This document shows, piece after piece, positions 24,495 through 33,088 of a stretch of DNA of 35,544 nt. Below the pieces are notes generated by a model, which searched no databases, was not told the origin of the DNA, and saw only the letters and a program-made list of their open reading frames with translations. This DNA is from an uncultured Alphaproteobacteria bacterium (GTDB lineage: Bacteria; Pseudomonadota; Alphaproteobacteria; Puniceispirillales; Marisalimonadaceae). The number at the start of each line of letters is the position of its first letter. Within the stretch, counting starts at the first letter, position 1. The DNA lies in contig CAKZQZ010000040.1 of NCBI GenBank assembly GCA_937142855.1, positions 1-35,544 on the forward strand, read 5' to 3'. Made by a program: the position numbers and the translations under genes.

Positions 24495-26914
24495 TTCAGA
24501 CCTACTTCCTTAGTCATTTGCTCTTCTAATTCTTGAAGGAAATATTCATTTACTTCGGATTTATCTATAGTTTGCCTATTAATTTCTAAAATAAGTGGAA
24601 TGGCAAGAGGTGAAATTTGATTAAGTTTTTTAAGGATAATATTTTTTTTTATCCTTTTTAAAAATTTGCTTAACCTGTCTAAATCAATTAAACCTCTGTA
24701 AGAATCTTGCCTGGCAACTTGTAATAGTAAGTGATTAGGTTCATGTTTTTTTAGAACATCAAAAATAAGATCTGAGTTAAACATTATCTGCTTACCAGTC
24801 TTTTTTTGCCCAGGAATTATTCTTTCAATTAAACCCGAAATTATTGCTGCATCTCTAAAGTTCTTCTTCAAAAGTGGAGTTTCTTCTAACCATTCATACA
24901 AATCATCTAGCATTATATCATCACTCAGAAGAATATTAATATCTTCAACCATGTTCATTGACCAAATCGCTAACGCATATTCAGTTGCAACAAATCCAAT
25001 TGGTTTATAGCCCATTCTTTGCATTCTTTTAGATATTAAAAAACCTAATGTTTGATTGGCATTTCTTCCTTCAAACGAATAACAAATTAGAAAATATCTT
25101 TTTTTATTCTTAATATTTCGAGGAAATGTTTCTACTAGAAGTTCTTCAGGACCAGGTATATTGGAAAATTTTAGTTGTAACCTGAGCCATTCACTTATTT
25201 GAGACGGAAGGTTCTTCCAATTTTCTTCTTTGCTAATTAATGAACGCACTTGAAATGAAAGTTCTGAACTTAAAGGCAATCTACCTCCTGCGTATGAAGG
25301 AATTTTAGGCTGCTGATCTTTAGTTGTTCTTACTATAACATTGTTATTAGATAAATATTGATATTCTAAAATTCTCCCGCCAAATAAAAAAGTATCACCT
25401 TCATTTAAACCTTCTATAAACCATTCTTCTACTTGACCTAAAGTTCTATTGCCAAGCTTTACTTTAAGCATATATGACTCAACTATAGTCCCTACATTCA
25501 ATCTATATTTGTTTCTTATATTTTTATTTTTAATCGTATAAAGATTTTCCTTATTAAGACCAATCTTAGAATATTGATCATAATTTTTAAGAGAGTACCC
25601 CCCATTTTTTACAAACTCCAAAACTTCAAGAAATTTTTTGATCTGCAAATTTCTGTATGGCCAAGAATTTTTTATTTCAGTAAACAATTCATTTACTTCA
25701 AAAGGTTTGCTGCAAGCAACTCCCAAAATATGTTGAGCTAAAACATCTAGACTCCCCTCTTTATCATTAATTTCATCCAAAATATTTTCCCTAATTGATG
25801 ATATGGCTGAGACACACTCCAAATACTCAAACCTATTGGATGGTACTAATAAAGCTCTTGATGGTTCATTTAATCTATGATTACTCCTTCCAATACGTTG
25901 TAAAAATCTTGCAATTCCTTTGGGTGATCCGATTTGAATAACTAAATCAATATTTCCCCAATCAATACCTAGGTCCAGTGAGCTAGTTGCTACTACACAA
26001 TCTAGTAGACCCCGTGACATCATATTCTCAACTTTTCTTCTCATTTCTTTTTCTAAACTGCCATGATGAATAGCGATTTTTAAATTCTTTTCATTTTCAT
26101 GCCAAAGTTTGTTAAACACTAATTCAGCTTGAGCCCTAGTGTTTACAAATACGATGCTCATAGTTGAGTTTATTATTTTTTTATAAATATCTTTTATAGC
26201 GTAACTGGCCATATGACCTGACCAAGGCACTCTTATATCAGTTTTCAAAATATCAATGGAAGGAGAAGATCTTTCTTGGACGTTTATTGTTATAGATTTA
26301 TTTTTTTGTGACAGAAAGGCTAATACAGAGTTCTTATTTTTAACAGTTGCAGATAATCCTAACTTTTGACATTTTGGAGCAATAGTTTCCAACCTTGAAA
26401 GATTTAAAGATAATAAATCACCTCTTTTTGAATTTACTAAGCTGTGGATTTCGTCAATTATTAAAAATTTGAGAAATTTAAAATAATCATTTGCCTCTGG
26501 TGAGGCTAAAAGTAAAGCTAAGGATTCAGGTGTAGTCATTAACATATGAGGTGGAGCTTGTTTTTGCCTTGCCTTTTTATAACTTGAAGTATCACCTGTC
26601 CTCGTTTCAACTTTTATGTCTAGTTTTTGATCCTGTATTGGAGCCAAAAGATTTCTATGCACATCAACTGTTAATGCTTTGAGCGGAGAAATATATAGAG
26701 TGTGCAATTGGTTTTTGGGATGTTGGTTATTTATTAAATCTTCTAATGCAGGTAGAAAGCCCGCTAATGTTTTTCCACCACCAGTTGGAGCTACAAGAAG
26801 AACGTCATAACCTTGTAAAGTTTTGGTAACAGTTTCGAGTTGGTGATTATAAAAATGCCAGTTATTTTTTTTTAACCAGTTATTTATAGGTTCAAGCTTT
26901 AATTTATCTAGCAT
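24491..26914 (-). CDS. Ligase-associated Lhr-like DEXH-box DNA helicase
   Basis: 3'-5' ATP-dependent DNA helicase of the Lhr-Core type. Seen: with the ATG at 26914 the protein is 807 residues, the usual size for this group. Walker A APTGGGKT (42-49), DEIH Walker B in IIDEIHSL, TTPESLALLL, LGLSATV, SSLDLGIDWG and QRIGRSNHR (motif VI) are all present; the C-terminal half carries the winged-helix and Lhr-specific region. A frame extending to 27079 exists but runs into the oppositely oriented exonuclease gene and has no domain support. Coupled to the phosphoesterase gene downstream; divergent from the exonuclease by 11 bp. Confidence 0.93.
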   Translation of the reverse strand: MLDKLKLEPINNWLKKNNWHFYNHQLETVTKTLQGYDVLLVAPTGGGKTLAGFLPALEDLINNQHPKNQLHTLYISPLKALTVDVHRNLLAPIQDQKLDIKVETRTGDTSSYKKARQKQAPPHMLMTTPESLALLLASPEANDYFKFLKFLIIDEIHSLVNSKRGDLLSLNLSRLETIAPKCQKLGLSATVKNKNSVLAFLSQKNKSITINVQERSSPSIDILKTDIRVPWSGHMASYAIKDIYKKIINSTMSIVFVNTRAQAELVFNKLWHENEKNLKIAIHHGSLEKEMRRKVENMMSRGLLDCVVATSSLDLGIDWGNIDLVIQIGSPKGIARFLQRIGRSNHRLNEPSRALLVPSNRFEYLECVSAISSIRENILDEINDKEGSLDVLAQHILGVACSKPFEVNELFTEIKNSWPYRNLQIKKFLEVLEFVKNGGYSLKNYDQYSKIGLNKENLYTIKNKNIRNKYRLNVGTIVESYMLKVKLGNRTLGQVEEWFIEGLNEGDTFLFGGRILEYQYLSNNNVIVRTTKDQQPKIPSYAGGRLPLSSELSFQVRSLISKEENWKNLPSQISEWLRLQLKFSNIPGPEELLVETFPRNIKNKKRYFLICYSFEGRNANQTLGFLISKRMQRMGYKPIGFVATEYALAIWSMNMVEDINILLSDDIMLDDLYEWLEETPLLKKNFRDAAIISGLIERIIPGQKKTGKQIMFNSDLIFDVLKKHEPNHLLLQVARQDSYRGLIDLDRLSKFLKRIKKNIILKKLNQISPLAIPLILEINRQTIDKSEVNEYFLQELEEQMTKEVGLN

Positions 26915-26926
26915 TATTATATAATA
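26915..26926. promoter_or_regulatory. 12-bp perfect palindrome between two divergent start codons
   Basis: TATTATATAATA fills the whole gap between the helicase ATG (26914) and the exonuclease ATG (26926, sharing its A). Each strand reads TATAAT, the -10 consensus. On the + strand a start of transcription about seven bases downstream would fall near the in-frame ATG at 26932, as in leaderless mRNAs. The base composition is AT-rich, so chance is possible. Confidence 0.4.
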
Positions 26927-27921
26927 TGAATATGAAATGGATTGATAAAAATTTACATATAATTCCAATAAATACACATATTGATCCTTATAAGCCAGTT
27001 GAAAATGCAATAATAACTCATGGTCATGCCGATCATGCAAAACCTGGGCATAAGAATGTTTTAGCAACAAAGGAAACAATTGAAATTATGAAAATAAGGT
27101 ATGGCGAGAACTGTGCCGAAAATTTTCAAGAACTTCGATTAAATCAAACACTCAAAATTGATGAAGTATCTATAACATTTTTTCCAGCAGGACATATTTT
27201 AGGAAGCGTTCAAGTACTAGCAGAATTAAAAGGTGAAAAAATAAATTTTACGGGAGATTATAAAACTTCAAAAGATAAAACATGTAAGCGCTTTGAACCT
27301 GTAAAGTGTAATACATTAGTGACCGAAGCTACATTTGGCCTACCTGTCTTTCAGCACCCAGAAGAAAAATTAGAAATTAATAAACTTTTAACATCACTTA
27401 AATTATTTCCTGAAAGACCTCATATAATTGGGGTTTATGCTTTAGGAAAAGCTCAACGAGTATTGAGTTTATTAAGACAACAAGGTTATGACAAAGAAAT
27501 ATTTATCCATGGATCTTTAGACAAATTATGTAATTACTACCAAAAGAATGAAATATTTTTAGGTAAGATCTCAAAAATTAACCTAACCAATAAGAAAAAT
27601 TTTAATGGGGAAATAATTTTAGCCCCTCCATCGGCTATTAAAAATGTTTGGGCAAGAAAATTTGAAGATCCTATAATCAGCCAAGCTTCAGGCTGGATGT
27701 CAATAAAACAAAGAGCCAAACAAAGCTTAGTAGAGCTTCCTCTTATTATTTCTGATCATGCTGATTGGAATGAATTAACTGATTATATAAAATATACAGA
27801 AGCAGAAAATGTTTATGTTACCCATGGTAGAGAAGATGCAATTGTTCATTGGTGCAAACAAAATAAAATCCAAGGTTTGGCTTTATCTTTGTCTGGAAGA
27901 GATGATGAGAATGAATTATGA
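26926..27921 (+). CDS. Ligase-associated DNA exonuclease (metallo-beta-lactamase/beta-CASP fold)
   Basis: MBL-fold DNA exonuclease of the repair cluster. Seen: 331 residues; zinc motif THGHADHAKPGH (31-42), PAGHILGS (88-95), the aspartate in NFTGDYKTS, and the beta-CASP-like ending LIISDHADWNEL plus YVTHG. Known: these resemble SNM1/Artemis-type nucleases and occur with an ATP-dependent ligase. An ATG two codons in (26932) is an equally good start given the position of the TATAAT. Overlaps the ligase start by 4 bp (ATGA). Confidence 0.9.
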   Translation: MNMKWIDKNLHIIPINTHIDPYKPVENAIITHGHADHAKPGHKNVLATKETIEIMKIRYGENCAENFQELRLNQTLKIDEVSITFFPAGHILGSVQVLAELKGEKINFTGDYKTSKDKTCKRFEPVKCNTLVTEATFGLPVFQHPEEKLEINKLLTSLKLFPERPHIIGVYALGKAQRVLSLLRQQGYDKEIFIHGSLDKLCNYYQKNEIFLGKISKINLTNKKNFNGEIILAPPSAIKNVWARKFEDPIISQASGWMSIKQRAKQSLVELPLIISDHADWNELTDYIKYTEAENVYVTHGREDAIVHWCKQNKIQGLALSLSGRDDENEL

Positions 27922-29483
27922 AAAAATTCAGTGGGCTTATTAATAAACTTTTATTAACACCATCTAGAAACAGAAAAATTGATATATTATCTGACTATTT
28001 CCAGAATACTCCTGATCCTGACAGAGGCTTTGCTTTGGCTGTTCTTACAGGCAACTTAGAATTAAGAAATATTTCCATTTCCAAAATTAAAGAAATTGTG
28101 TGCAACAAGATTGACCCTGAACTATTTGCACTTTCATATGAGTATGTTGGAGATCTTGCTGAAACTATTTCACTTATTTGGCCTTATAAGAAAAAAGGAA
28201 TGATAGATAACATTACGGAAATGACTAACAAGTTAAAAAATTTAAAAAAAAATAACCTAGATGAAACTATTGAAAACCTTCTATCAGTTGCAAATGATAC
28301 AGAAAGGTGGGCAATAATTAAGCTAATTAGCGGTGGGTTAAGGATAGGTGTTTCTTCAAGGTTAACTAAAAGCGCTCTAGCTCAATTCAGCAATAAAAAT
28401 TTAGATGATATTGAAAAAATTTGGCATGGCGTTAATCCTCCTTACACTAACCTATTCAAATGGCTTTGTGATAAAGGACCAATACCAGAAATTGATGTAA
28501 ATAACACTTTCAATCCCATGATGCTTGCCAACCCCATAAACCAAAAAGATTTTGAAAACTTAAACCCTGAAAGATTTGTAGCTGAATGGAAATGGGATGG
28601 AATTAGAGTCCAAGTAATAATTAACAAAGATAAAGTTAAAATTTTTTCAAGAACTGGTGATGATATTACTAAATCTTTTCCTGAAATAAAAATCGATCAA
28701 AAAAATATGATTGTTCTTGATGGAGAATTATTAGTAGGGAAAAATTATATACCAATGACTTTCAATTCGTTACAACAAAGGCTTAATAGGAAGAGCGTTA
28801 GTTCTAAACACCTAAAAGAATTTCCTGCATTTATTAAGTTGTACGATATTTTATTTTTAGATTCTGTTGACCTTCGAAACCACACGTGGATCGATAGGCG
28901 TTTAAAACTAGAGAATTGGCATGCCAAAAATAGAGATAATATTTTTGATATATCTAAAATTATCAAATTTAAAGACTGGCATAATTTAGAAGAAATCAAA
29001 ACAAATGATATTATTGACAATCAACATGAAGGTTTAATGATTAAATGCATTGAAAGCCCTTATCTTTCAGGTCGACCCAAAGGTCATTGGTTTAAGTGGA
29101 AAAAGGAACCCAAAACTGTTGACGCTATTTTAATGTATGCAATCCGTGGGCATGGAAAAAGAAGTTCATATTATTCGGACTTCACATTTGGTTTATGGGA
29201 CAAAAATCAAGTTACGCCGATAGGTAAAGCTTATTTTGGTTTTACAGACGAAGAATTAAAAAAATTAGATAAATTTGTTCGAAATAACACTATAAAAAAA
29301 TTTGGTCCTGTAAGAGAAGTTGAGAAAACGTTTGTTATTGAAATTGCGTTTGATTCCATAAATGAAAGTAAGCGTCATAAATCAGGTGTTGCACTAAGAT
29401 TTCCACGTATAAAAAGGTTAAGAGAAGACAAACCTGTAAATGAGGTGTTACAATTATCAGAATTCAAAACAGAATTTTTATAA
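27918..29483 (+). CDS. ATP-dependent DNA ligase (cluster-associated, LIG-type)
   Basis: Seals nicks in DNA, forming a ligase-AMP intermediate. Seen: 521 residues; N-terminal helical DNA-binding domain (1-200), adenylation motif EWKWDGIR (223-230) with nucleophile K225, then FSRTGDD, LDGELL, EGLMIK and WFKWKK (motifs III to V) and a C-terminal OB-fold domain. Known: this size and layout match the ligase co-encoded with the Lhr-like helicase, exonuclease and phosphoesterase; it is separate from the replicative NAD ligase. Translationally coupled to the exonuclease gene. Likely role: repair of damage in non-growing or stressed cells (inference). Confidence 0.94.
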   Translation: MKKFSGLINKLLLTPSRNRKIDILSDYFQNTPDPDRGFALAVLTGNLELRNISISKIKEIVCNKIDPELFALSYEYVGDLAETISLIWPYKKKGMIDNITEMTNKLKNLKKNNLDETIENLLSVANDTERWAIIKLISGGLRIGVSSRLTKSALAQFSNKNLDDIEKIWHGVNPPYTNLFKWLCDKGPIPEIDVNNTFNPMMLANPINQKDFENLNPERFVAEWKWDGIRVQVIINKDKVKIFSRTGDDITKSFPEIKIDQKNMIVLDGELLVGKNYIPMTFNSLQQRLNRKSVSSKHLKEFPAFIKLYDILFLDSVDLRNHTWIDRRLKLENWHAKNRDNIFDISKIIKFKDWHNLEEIKTNDIIDNQHEGLMIKCIESPYLSGRPKGHWFKWKKEPKTVDAILMYAIRGHGKRSSYYSDFTFGLWDKNQVTPIGKAYFGFTDEELKKLDKFVRNNTIKKFGPVREVEKTFVIEIAFDSINESKRHKSGVALRFPRIKRLREDKPVNEVLQLSEFKTEFL

Positions 29484-29551
29484 AAATAAGACAATTACAT
29501 ATTGAACAAAAAAAATTATTAAACAATAATTAATTATTTGGGAGTTACTTC

Positions 29552-30382
29552 ATGTCAGATTTACAAGAGTTAGTTATCGGATCAACCAGAATTGTAGCAT
29601 TAAGAGATGGCGAATTATCTCTTCCTAAAGAAATTTTACTCAACGTCGATGATGATACATCGACTAGAATATCAGACGAGAATAATAAATTAACGCTTAA
29701 TAACGTCAACGCTTACTTAATATTCAAGGATGATAAAACTCTTTTAGTAGATGCTGGTTGCAGAGACCTTTTTGGTCCAAGTTGTGGATTTGTTCATGAT
29801 GAAATTGCGAAGGCAAATGTTAAGCCAGAAGACATAACTGACATTTTTTTTACTCATTTACACCCAGATCATGTTGCAGGGGCCATAGATAAAGATGGTA
29901 AAGCTATGTTTCCTAATGCAGCAGTAAAGGTTTTAGAAGATGAATTAAATTTTTGGAGTAAAGATGATTTTGAAGATGTGGAGATAAATGGTAAAAATTT
30001 TGCTGATTTGAATAAGTCAGTTATTAAAGCCTATAAAGACAAAGTCCAAACCTTAAAACCTAATCAAGAAATTATTTCTGGTGTTTTTTCTGTAGCTTTA
30101 CCAGGACATACACCTGGTCACTCAGGCTTTAGGATTGATGACCAAAATAAAAGTTTTGTCCAAATGGGAGATGTTCTACACGCTCCAAATCTACAATTTG
30201 CTGATCCTAATATATCTGTTTTATTTGATATTGATTTAGAAAATGGGATGAAATCTAGGAAAAAAGTATTTGATATGGTCTGTACTGATAAAATTATTTG
30301 TTCCGGTGGGCATATGTTAGAGCCAAAATTTGGATATTTAGATAAAATGGGTAATGGTTATAAATTCATATCTGAAATTTAA
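29552..30382 (+). CDS. MBL-fold metallo-hydrolase
   Basis: Seen: 276 residues with the zinc motif THLHPDH (H102, H104, D106, H107), PGHTPGHSGF (H186) and QMGDVLH. The arrangement resembles lactonase-type MBL hydrolases such as AHL lactonases and other small-molecule esterases. No signal peptide, so probably cytoplasmic. GGGAG ribosome-binding site eight bases before the ATG. It starts 68 bp after the ligase, likely in its own unit with the isomerase-like gene 48 bp downstream. Substrate unknown; quorum-signal breakdown is only one possibility. Confidence 0.85.
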   Translation: MSDLQELVIGSTRIVALRDGELSLPKEILLNVDDDTSTRISDENNKLTLNNVNAYLIFKDDKTLLVDAGCRDLFGPSCGFVHDEIAKANVKPEDITDIFFTHLHPDHVAGAIDKDGKAMFPNAAVKVLEDELNFWSKDDFEDVEINGKNFADLNKSVIKAYKDKVQTLKPNQEIISGVFSVALPGHTPGHSGFRIDDQNKSFVQMGDVLHAPNLQFADPNISVLFDIDLENGMKSRKKVFDMVCTDKIICSGGHMLEPKFGYLDKMGNGYKFISEI

Positions 30383-30430
30383 GTTTTATATTTATTAACC
30401 AAATAATTTTTCCAGTAGAATTCAAAATAT

Positions 30431-31201
30431 ATGAACAAACATTTATATTATAATGTCACCAATAATGTTGCTGAAATAACACTCGCAAGGGGACCATCCA
30501 ATGCCTTTAGCTTAGATTTTCTCAACGAAATTTTAAATCAATTAAAATTGGCCTCTAAAGATGAGAATGCTAAGGTTGTAATCATTAAAAGTGATATTCC
30601 AGACATTTTCTGCGCAGGTCTTGATTTAAATATAATTATTGGAAAATCAGGTCTAGAGATAAGAGAATTTTTAAACCGACTTTATATAGATTTATGGGAT
30701 ACCCAATATAACATGGGCAAGCCAACAATAGCTGCCATTAATGGAGCAGCTAGAGGTGGAGGAATGACATTAGCCATTTCATGCGACATGATCATAGCCT
30801 CTAAAAATTCATCGTTTGGATATCCTGAAATCAATTTAGGATTGCTTCCGGCTATACATTTCAATCATCTTCCTAAAATAATTGGGAGATACAGAGCGTT
30901 TGAATTACTTTTCAGCGGAAGAACATTTTATACAGATGAAGCTTTTTCATTAGGTTTATTAAGTAAAGTAACTTCAGAAGAAAATTTTACAGATGAAATA
31001 AAGAGTTTAGCTACAAATTTATCACAGAAATCTCCAACAGCTCTAAAATTAGGTAGAGCTGCATTTATGAGAACAAATGATTTAGATTACAGAAGAGGCG
31101 TTGCAAATGCTGTTGAAGATTTTTGTAATTCAGCTGTAACACCAGATGCTCAAGAAGGTTTAAAGGCTTTCATAGAAAGAAGAAAACCTATTTGGGAATA
31201 A
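30431..31201 (+). CDS. Enoyl-CoA hydratase/isomerase family protein, probably isomerase type
   Basis: Seen: 256 residues, crotonase fold. Oxyanion-hole segments FCAGLDL (60-66) and ARGGGMTLA (107-115) are clear. Of the two hydratase glutamates, the one in GGGCELA is threonine here (T113), while the one in YPEINLG (E133) is kept. Known: delta3,delta2-enoyl-CoA isomerases use a single glutamate at the latter position and carry an AGLDL motif, so an isomerase is more likely than a hydratase. The C-terminal TPDAQEGLKAFIERRKPIW tail is typical. Role: fatty-acid or CoA-thioester breakdown. No strong ribosome-binding site. Confidence 0.85.
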   Translation: MNKHLYYNVTNNVAEITLARGPSNAFSLDFLNEILNQLKLASKDENAKVVIIKSDIPDIFCAGLDLNIIIGKSGLEIREFLNRLYIDLWDTQYNMGKPTIAAINGAARGGGMTLAISCDMIIASKNSSFGYPEINLGLLPAIHFNHLPKIIGRYRAFELLFSGRTFYTDEAFSLGLLSKVTSEENFTDEIKSLATNLSQKSPTALKLGRAAFMRTNDLDYRRGVANAVEDFCNSAVTPDAQEGLKAFIERRKPIWE

Positions 31202-31223
31202 ATTATACATTTTAATTATTCGC

Positions 31224-32012
31224 CTATATAATAGCTATCATTTCTCTAATAATTTGAATAATTTCTTTTGGTTGTTCAGCACAAGGTATATGGCCCGCAT
31301 TTTTTATCACTTCAAATTTAGAGCCAGGTATTAATTTAGCAGTACCTTCAACAAGTTCTGGGTTGGTAGCCCCATCATATTCGCCAACAACACAAGTTGT
31401 GGGCACAGAGATTGATGATGCTTTAGATGTAAAGTCTGCATCACGAATTGCAGTGCCAGTTCCTATGTAACCTTCAAGAGGTGTACGAGAAAACATTGCT
31501 TCATAACCTCTTAATTCAATTTGATTGTTTTTATGAAAATTAGGAGAAAACCAACGCTGCATATTTGCTTCTAAAAGTGCCTCAAGACCACCATTTCGTG
31601 CAATTTCAATACGATCATTCCACATAGTCTCATTTCCAATTTTAGCTGCAGTATCGCATAAAACTAATCCACAGACCAGGTCAGGCCTTGAGTGATAAAC
31701 ACCCTGAACTATCAAACCTCCTACAGAAAGACCAACTAATAAAGCATTTGAAATTTCAAGTTTATCCATCAATGCAATTAGATCATTTACATGATTATCG
31801 ATTATGTAAGGAGTTTGACCTAAGCCAGACAGACCGTGTCCACGTTTATCATATAAAAGTACGCTATAATCTTTAGCAAGATCATCTACACATTTTTGCC
31901 AAATACGAAAATCAGTGCCCAAGGAATTAGAAAAAACTATAGTTGGTTTATTTTCATTATTTTTTAAATAATTAAAATGAATAGAAATGTCGTTTATTTT
32001 TGCAAAGTTCAT
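31224..32012 (-). CDS. pcaD: 3-oxoadipate enol-lactonase-like alpha/beta hydrolase (PcaD)
   Basis: Would hydrolyse 3-oxoadipate enol-lactone in the beta-ketoadipate pathway. Seen: from ATG 32012 (GGA about eight bases upstream) 262 residues, the normal length. Characteristic PcaD motifs: VFSNSLGTDFRIW, YDKRGHGLS, nucleophile S96 in GLSVGG, GTAIRDADF, D213 in VGEYDGAT and H241 in NAGHIPC. A frame extending to 32042 adds ten residues without support. No other pca gene is in the window, so it is an orphan; a related lactonase or esterase substrate is possible. Confidence 0.82.
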   Translation of the reverse strand: MNFAKINDISIHFNYLKNNENKPTIVFSNSLGTDFRIWQKCVDDLAKDYSVLLYDKRGHGLSGLGQTPYIIDNHVNDLIALMDKLEISNALLVGLSVGGLIVQGVYHSRPDLVCGLVLCDTAAKIGNETMWNDRIEIARNGGLEALLEANMQRWFSPNFHKNNQIELRGYEAMFSRTPLEGYIGTGTAIRDADFTSKASSISVPTTCVVGEYDGATNPELVEGTAKLIPGSKFEVIKNAGHIPCAEQPKEIIQIIREMIAII

Positions 32013-32106
32013 GTTAAAATCCACTATTAGTTTTATGGTCAATTTATAATAAGTTATAGCAATATATTAAACAAATTAAAAAGAATAGTGCTAAAGGAAA
32101 TTTTGA

Positions 32107-32535
32107 ATGGAAACTGAATTTACACCATTAAGTTCTCTTGTAGGAGGTATGCTGATTGGTATATCAGCTGTTATACTTTTAATTACAAATGGGCGTATCG
32201 CTGGAATAAGTGGAATTGTATCAAGAATACTTCCCCCCTCTATTCATAGATCAGAGTTATCTCAAGGTTTACTTTTTATTGCGGGTCTGATTTTAGCAAT
32301 CCCAACGTGGTATTTTATAGATGGAGGTATGCCAGTTCAGTTTGTTTCAAATAATTATTTAGTTCTTAGCATAGCAGGCTTGTTAGTTGGTTTTGGAGCC
32401 GTGTTTGGCAACGGATGTACAAGTGGACATGGTGTCTGTGGAATTTCTCGTATGTCAACAAGATCTATAGTAGCTACTAGCGTTTTCATGACTACATCCT
32501 TTCTGACTGTTCTGTTTTTAAGACATGGATTATAG
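32107..32535 (+). CDS. YeeE/YedE family half-transporter, first subunit (PmpA-like)
   Basis: Seen: 142 residues, about four membrane helices, with FGNGCTSGHGVCGISRMSTRS (C104 and C111 in the conserved loop), the sulfur-binding motif of YeeE/YedE proteins. Known: full-length family members move thiosulfate or other sulfur compounds through conserved cysteines; split pairs like this one and the next gene together equal one full-length protein. AAAGGA ribosome-binding site. Divergent from the pcaD-like gene. Confidence 0.87.
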   Translation: METEFTPLSSLVGGMLIGISAVILLITNGRIAGISGIVSRILPPSIHRSELSQGLLFIAGLILAIPTWYFIDGGMPVQFVSNNYLVLSIAGLLVGFGAVFGNGCTSGHGVCGISRMSTRSIVATSVFMTTSFLTVLFLRHGL

Positions 32536-32544
32536 GGTTAAATT

Positions 32545-32976
32545 ATGCGTAACTTTATAACCCTCGTAACAGGATTAATTTTTGGAATTGGTTTGATTAT
32601 GTCAGGCATGACTAACCCTGCAAAGGTTCAAAATTTTTTAGATTTTTTTGGTAATTGGGATCCAAGCCTAGCTTTAGTAATGGGTGGAGCAATATTTATT
32701 ACAATGCCAGGTTTCTGGTTGGTACAGAAACGAAAGTCACCTTTTTTCGAAAAATTATTTCATTTTCCAACGAAAAGTGATCTAGATTTTCGACTGCTCT
32801 TAGGAGCTGCAATATTTGGAATTGGATGGGGTCTTGGAGGATTTTGTCCAGGCCCTGCAATTACATCTATTCTAACTGGAAGTAAGGGAACATTTCTTTT
32901 TGTAATGACAATGATACTTGGCATGGTTCTAGCCAAATCATTGGTAGTGACATTAGAAAGAAATAGAGATGTTTAG
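32545..32976 (+). CDS. YeeE/YedE family half-transporter, second subunit (PmpB-like)
   Basis: Seen: 143 residues, about four helices; opens LVTGLIFGIGLIMSGMTNPAK and carries FGIGWGLGGFCPGPAI with C101, the second-half signature of the family. Starts 9 bp after the first half with AGGG upstream, so the two are made together and presumably form one pore. Role: uptake or export of a sulfur species such as thiosulfate or hydrosulfide (inference). No rhodanese or sulfur oxidation gene is adjacent. Confidence 0.87.
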   Translation: MRNFITLVTGLIFGIGLIMSGMTNPAKVQNFLDFFGNWDPSLALVMGGAIFITMPGFWLVQKRKSPFFEKLFHFPTKSDLDFRLLLGAAIFGIGWGLGGFCPGPAITSILTGSKGTFLFVMTMILGMVLAKSLVVTLERNRDV

Positions 32977-33088
32977 CAGCTTTATCAGATGGTTTTAAAG
33001 GTTTTCTATAAAATTAAATAATATTGATATTTTGAAATATTTAAATAAAATTTAAATTATCAAAGTACTGTAATAAATTAAGTATATT

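Noticed and set aside
26915-27079. N-terminal extension of the helicase into the exonuclease gene
   Set aside because: The added residues are the reverse strand of a conserved metal-binding region and have no helicase homology pattern.
31224-32012. A beta-ketoadipate (pca) operon
   Set aside because: Only a pcaD-like gene is present; no other pathway gene is in the window.
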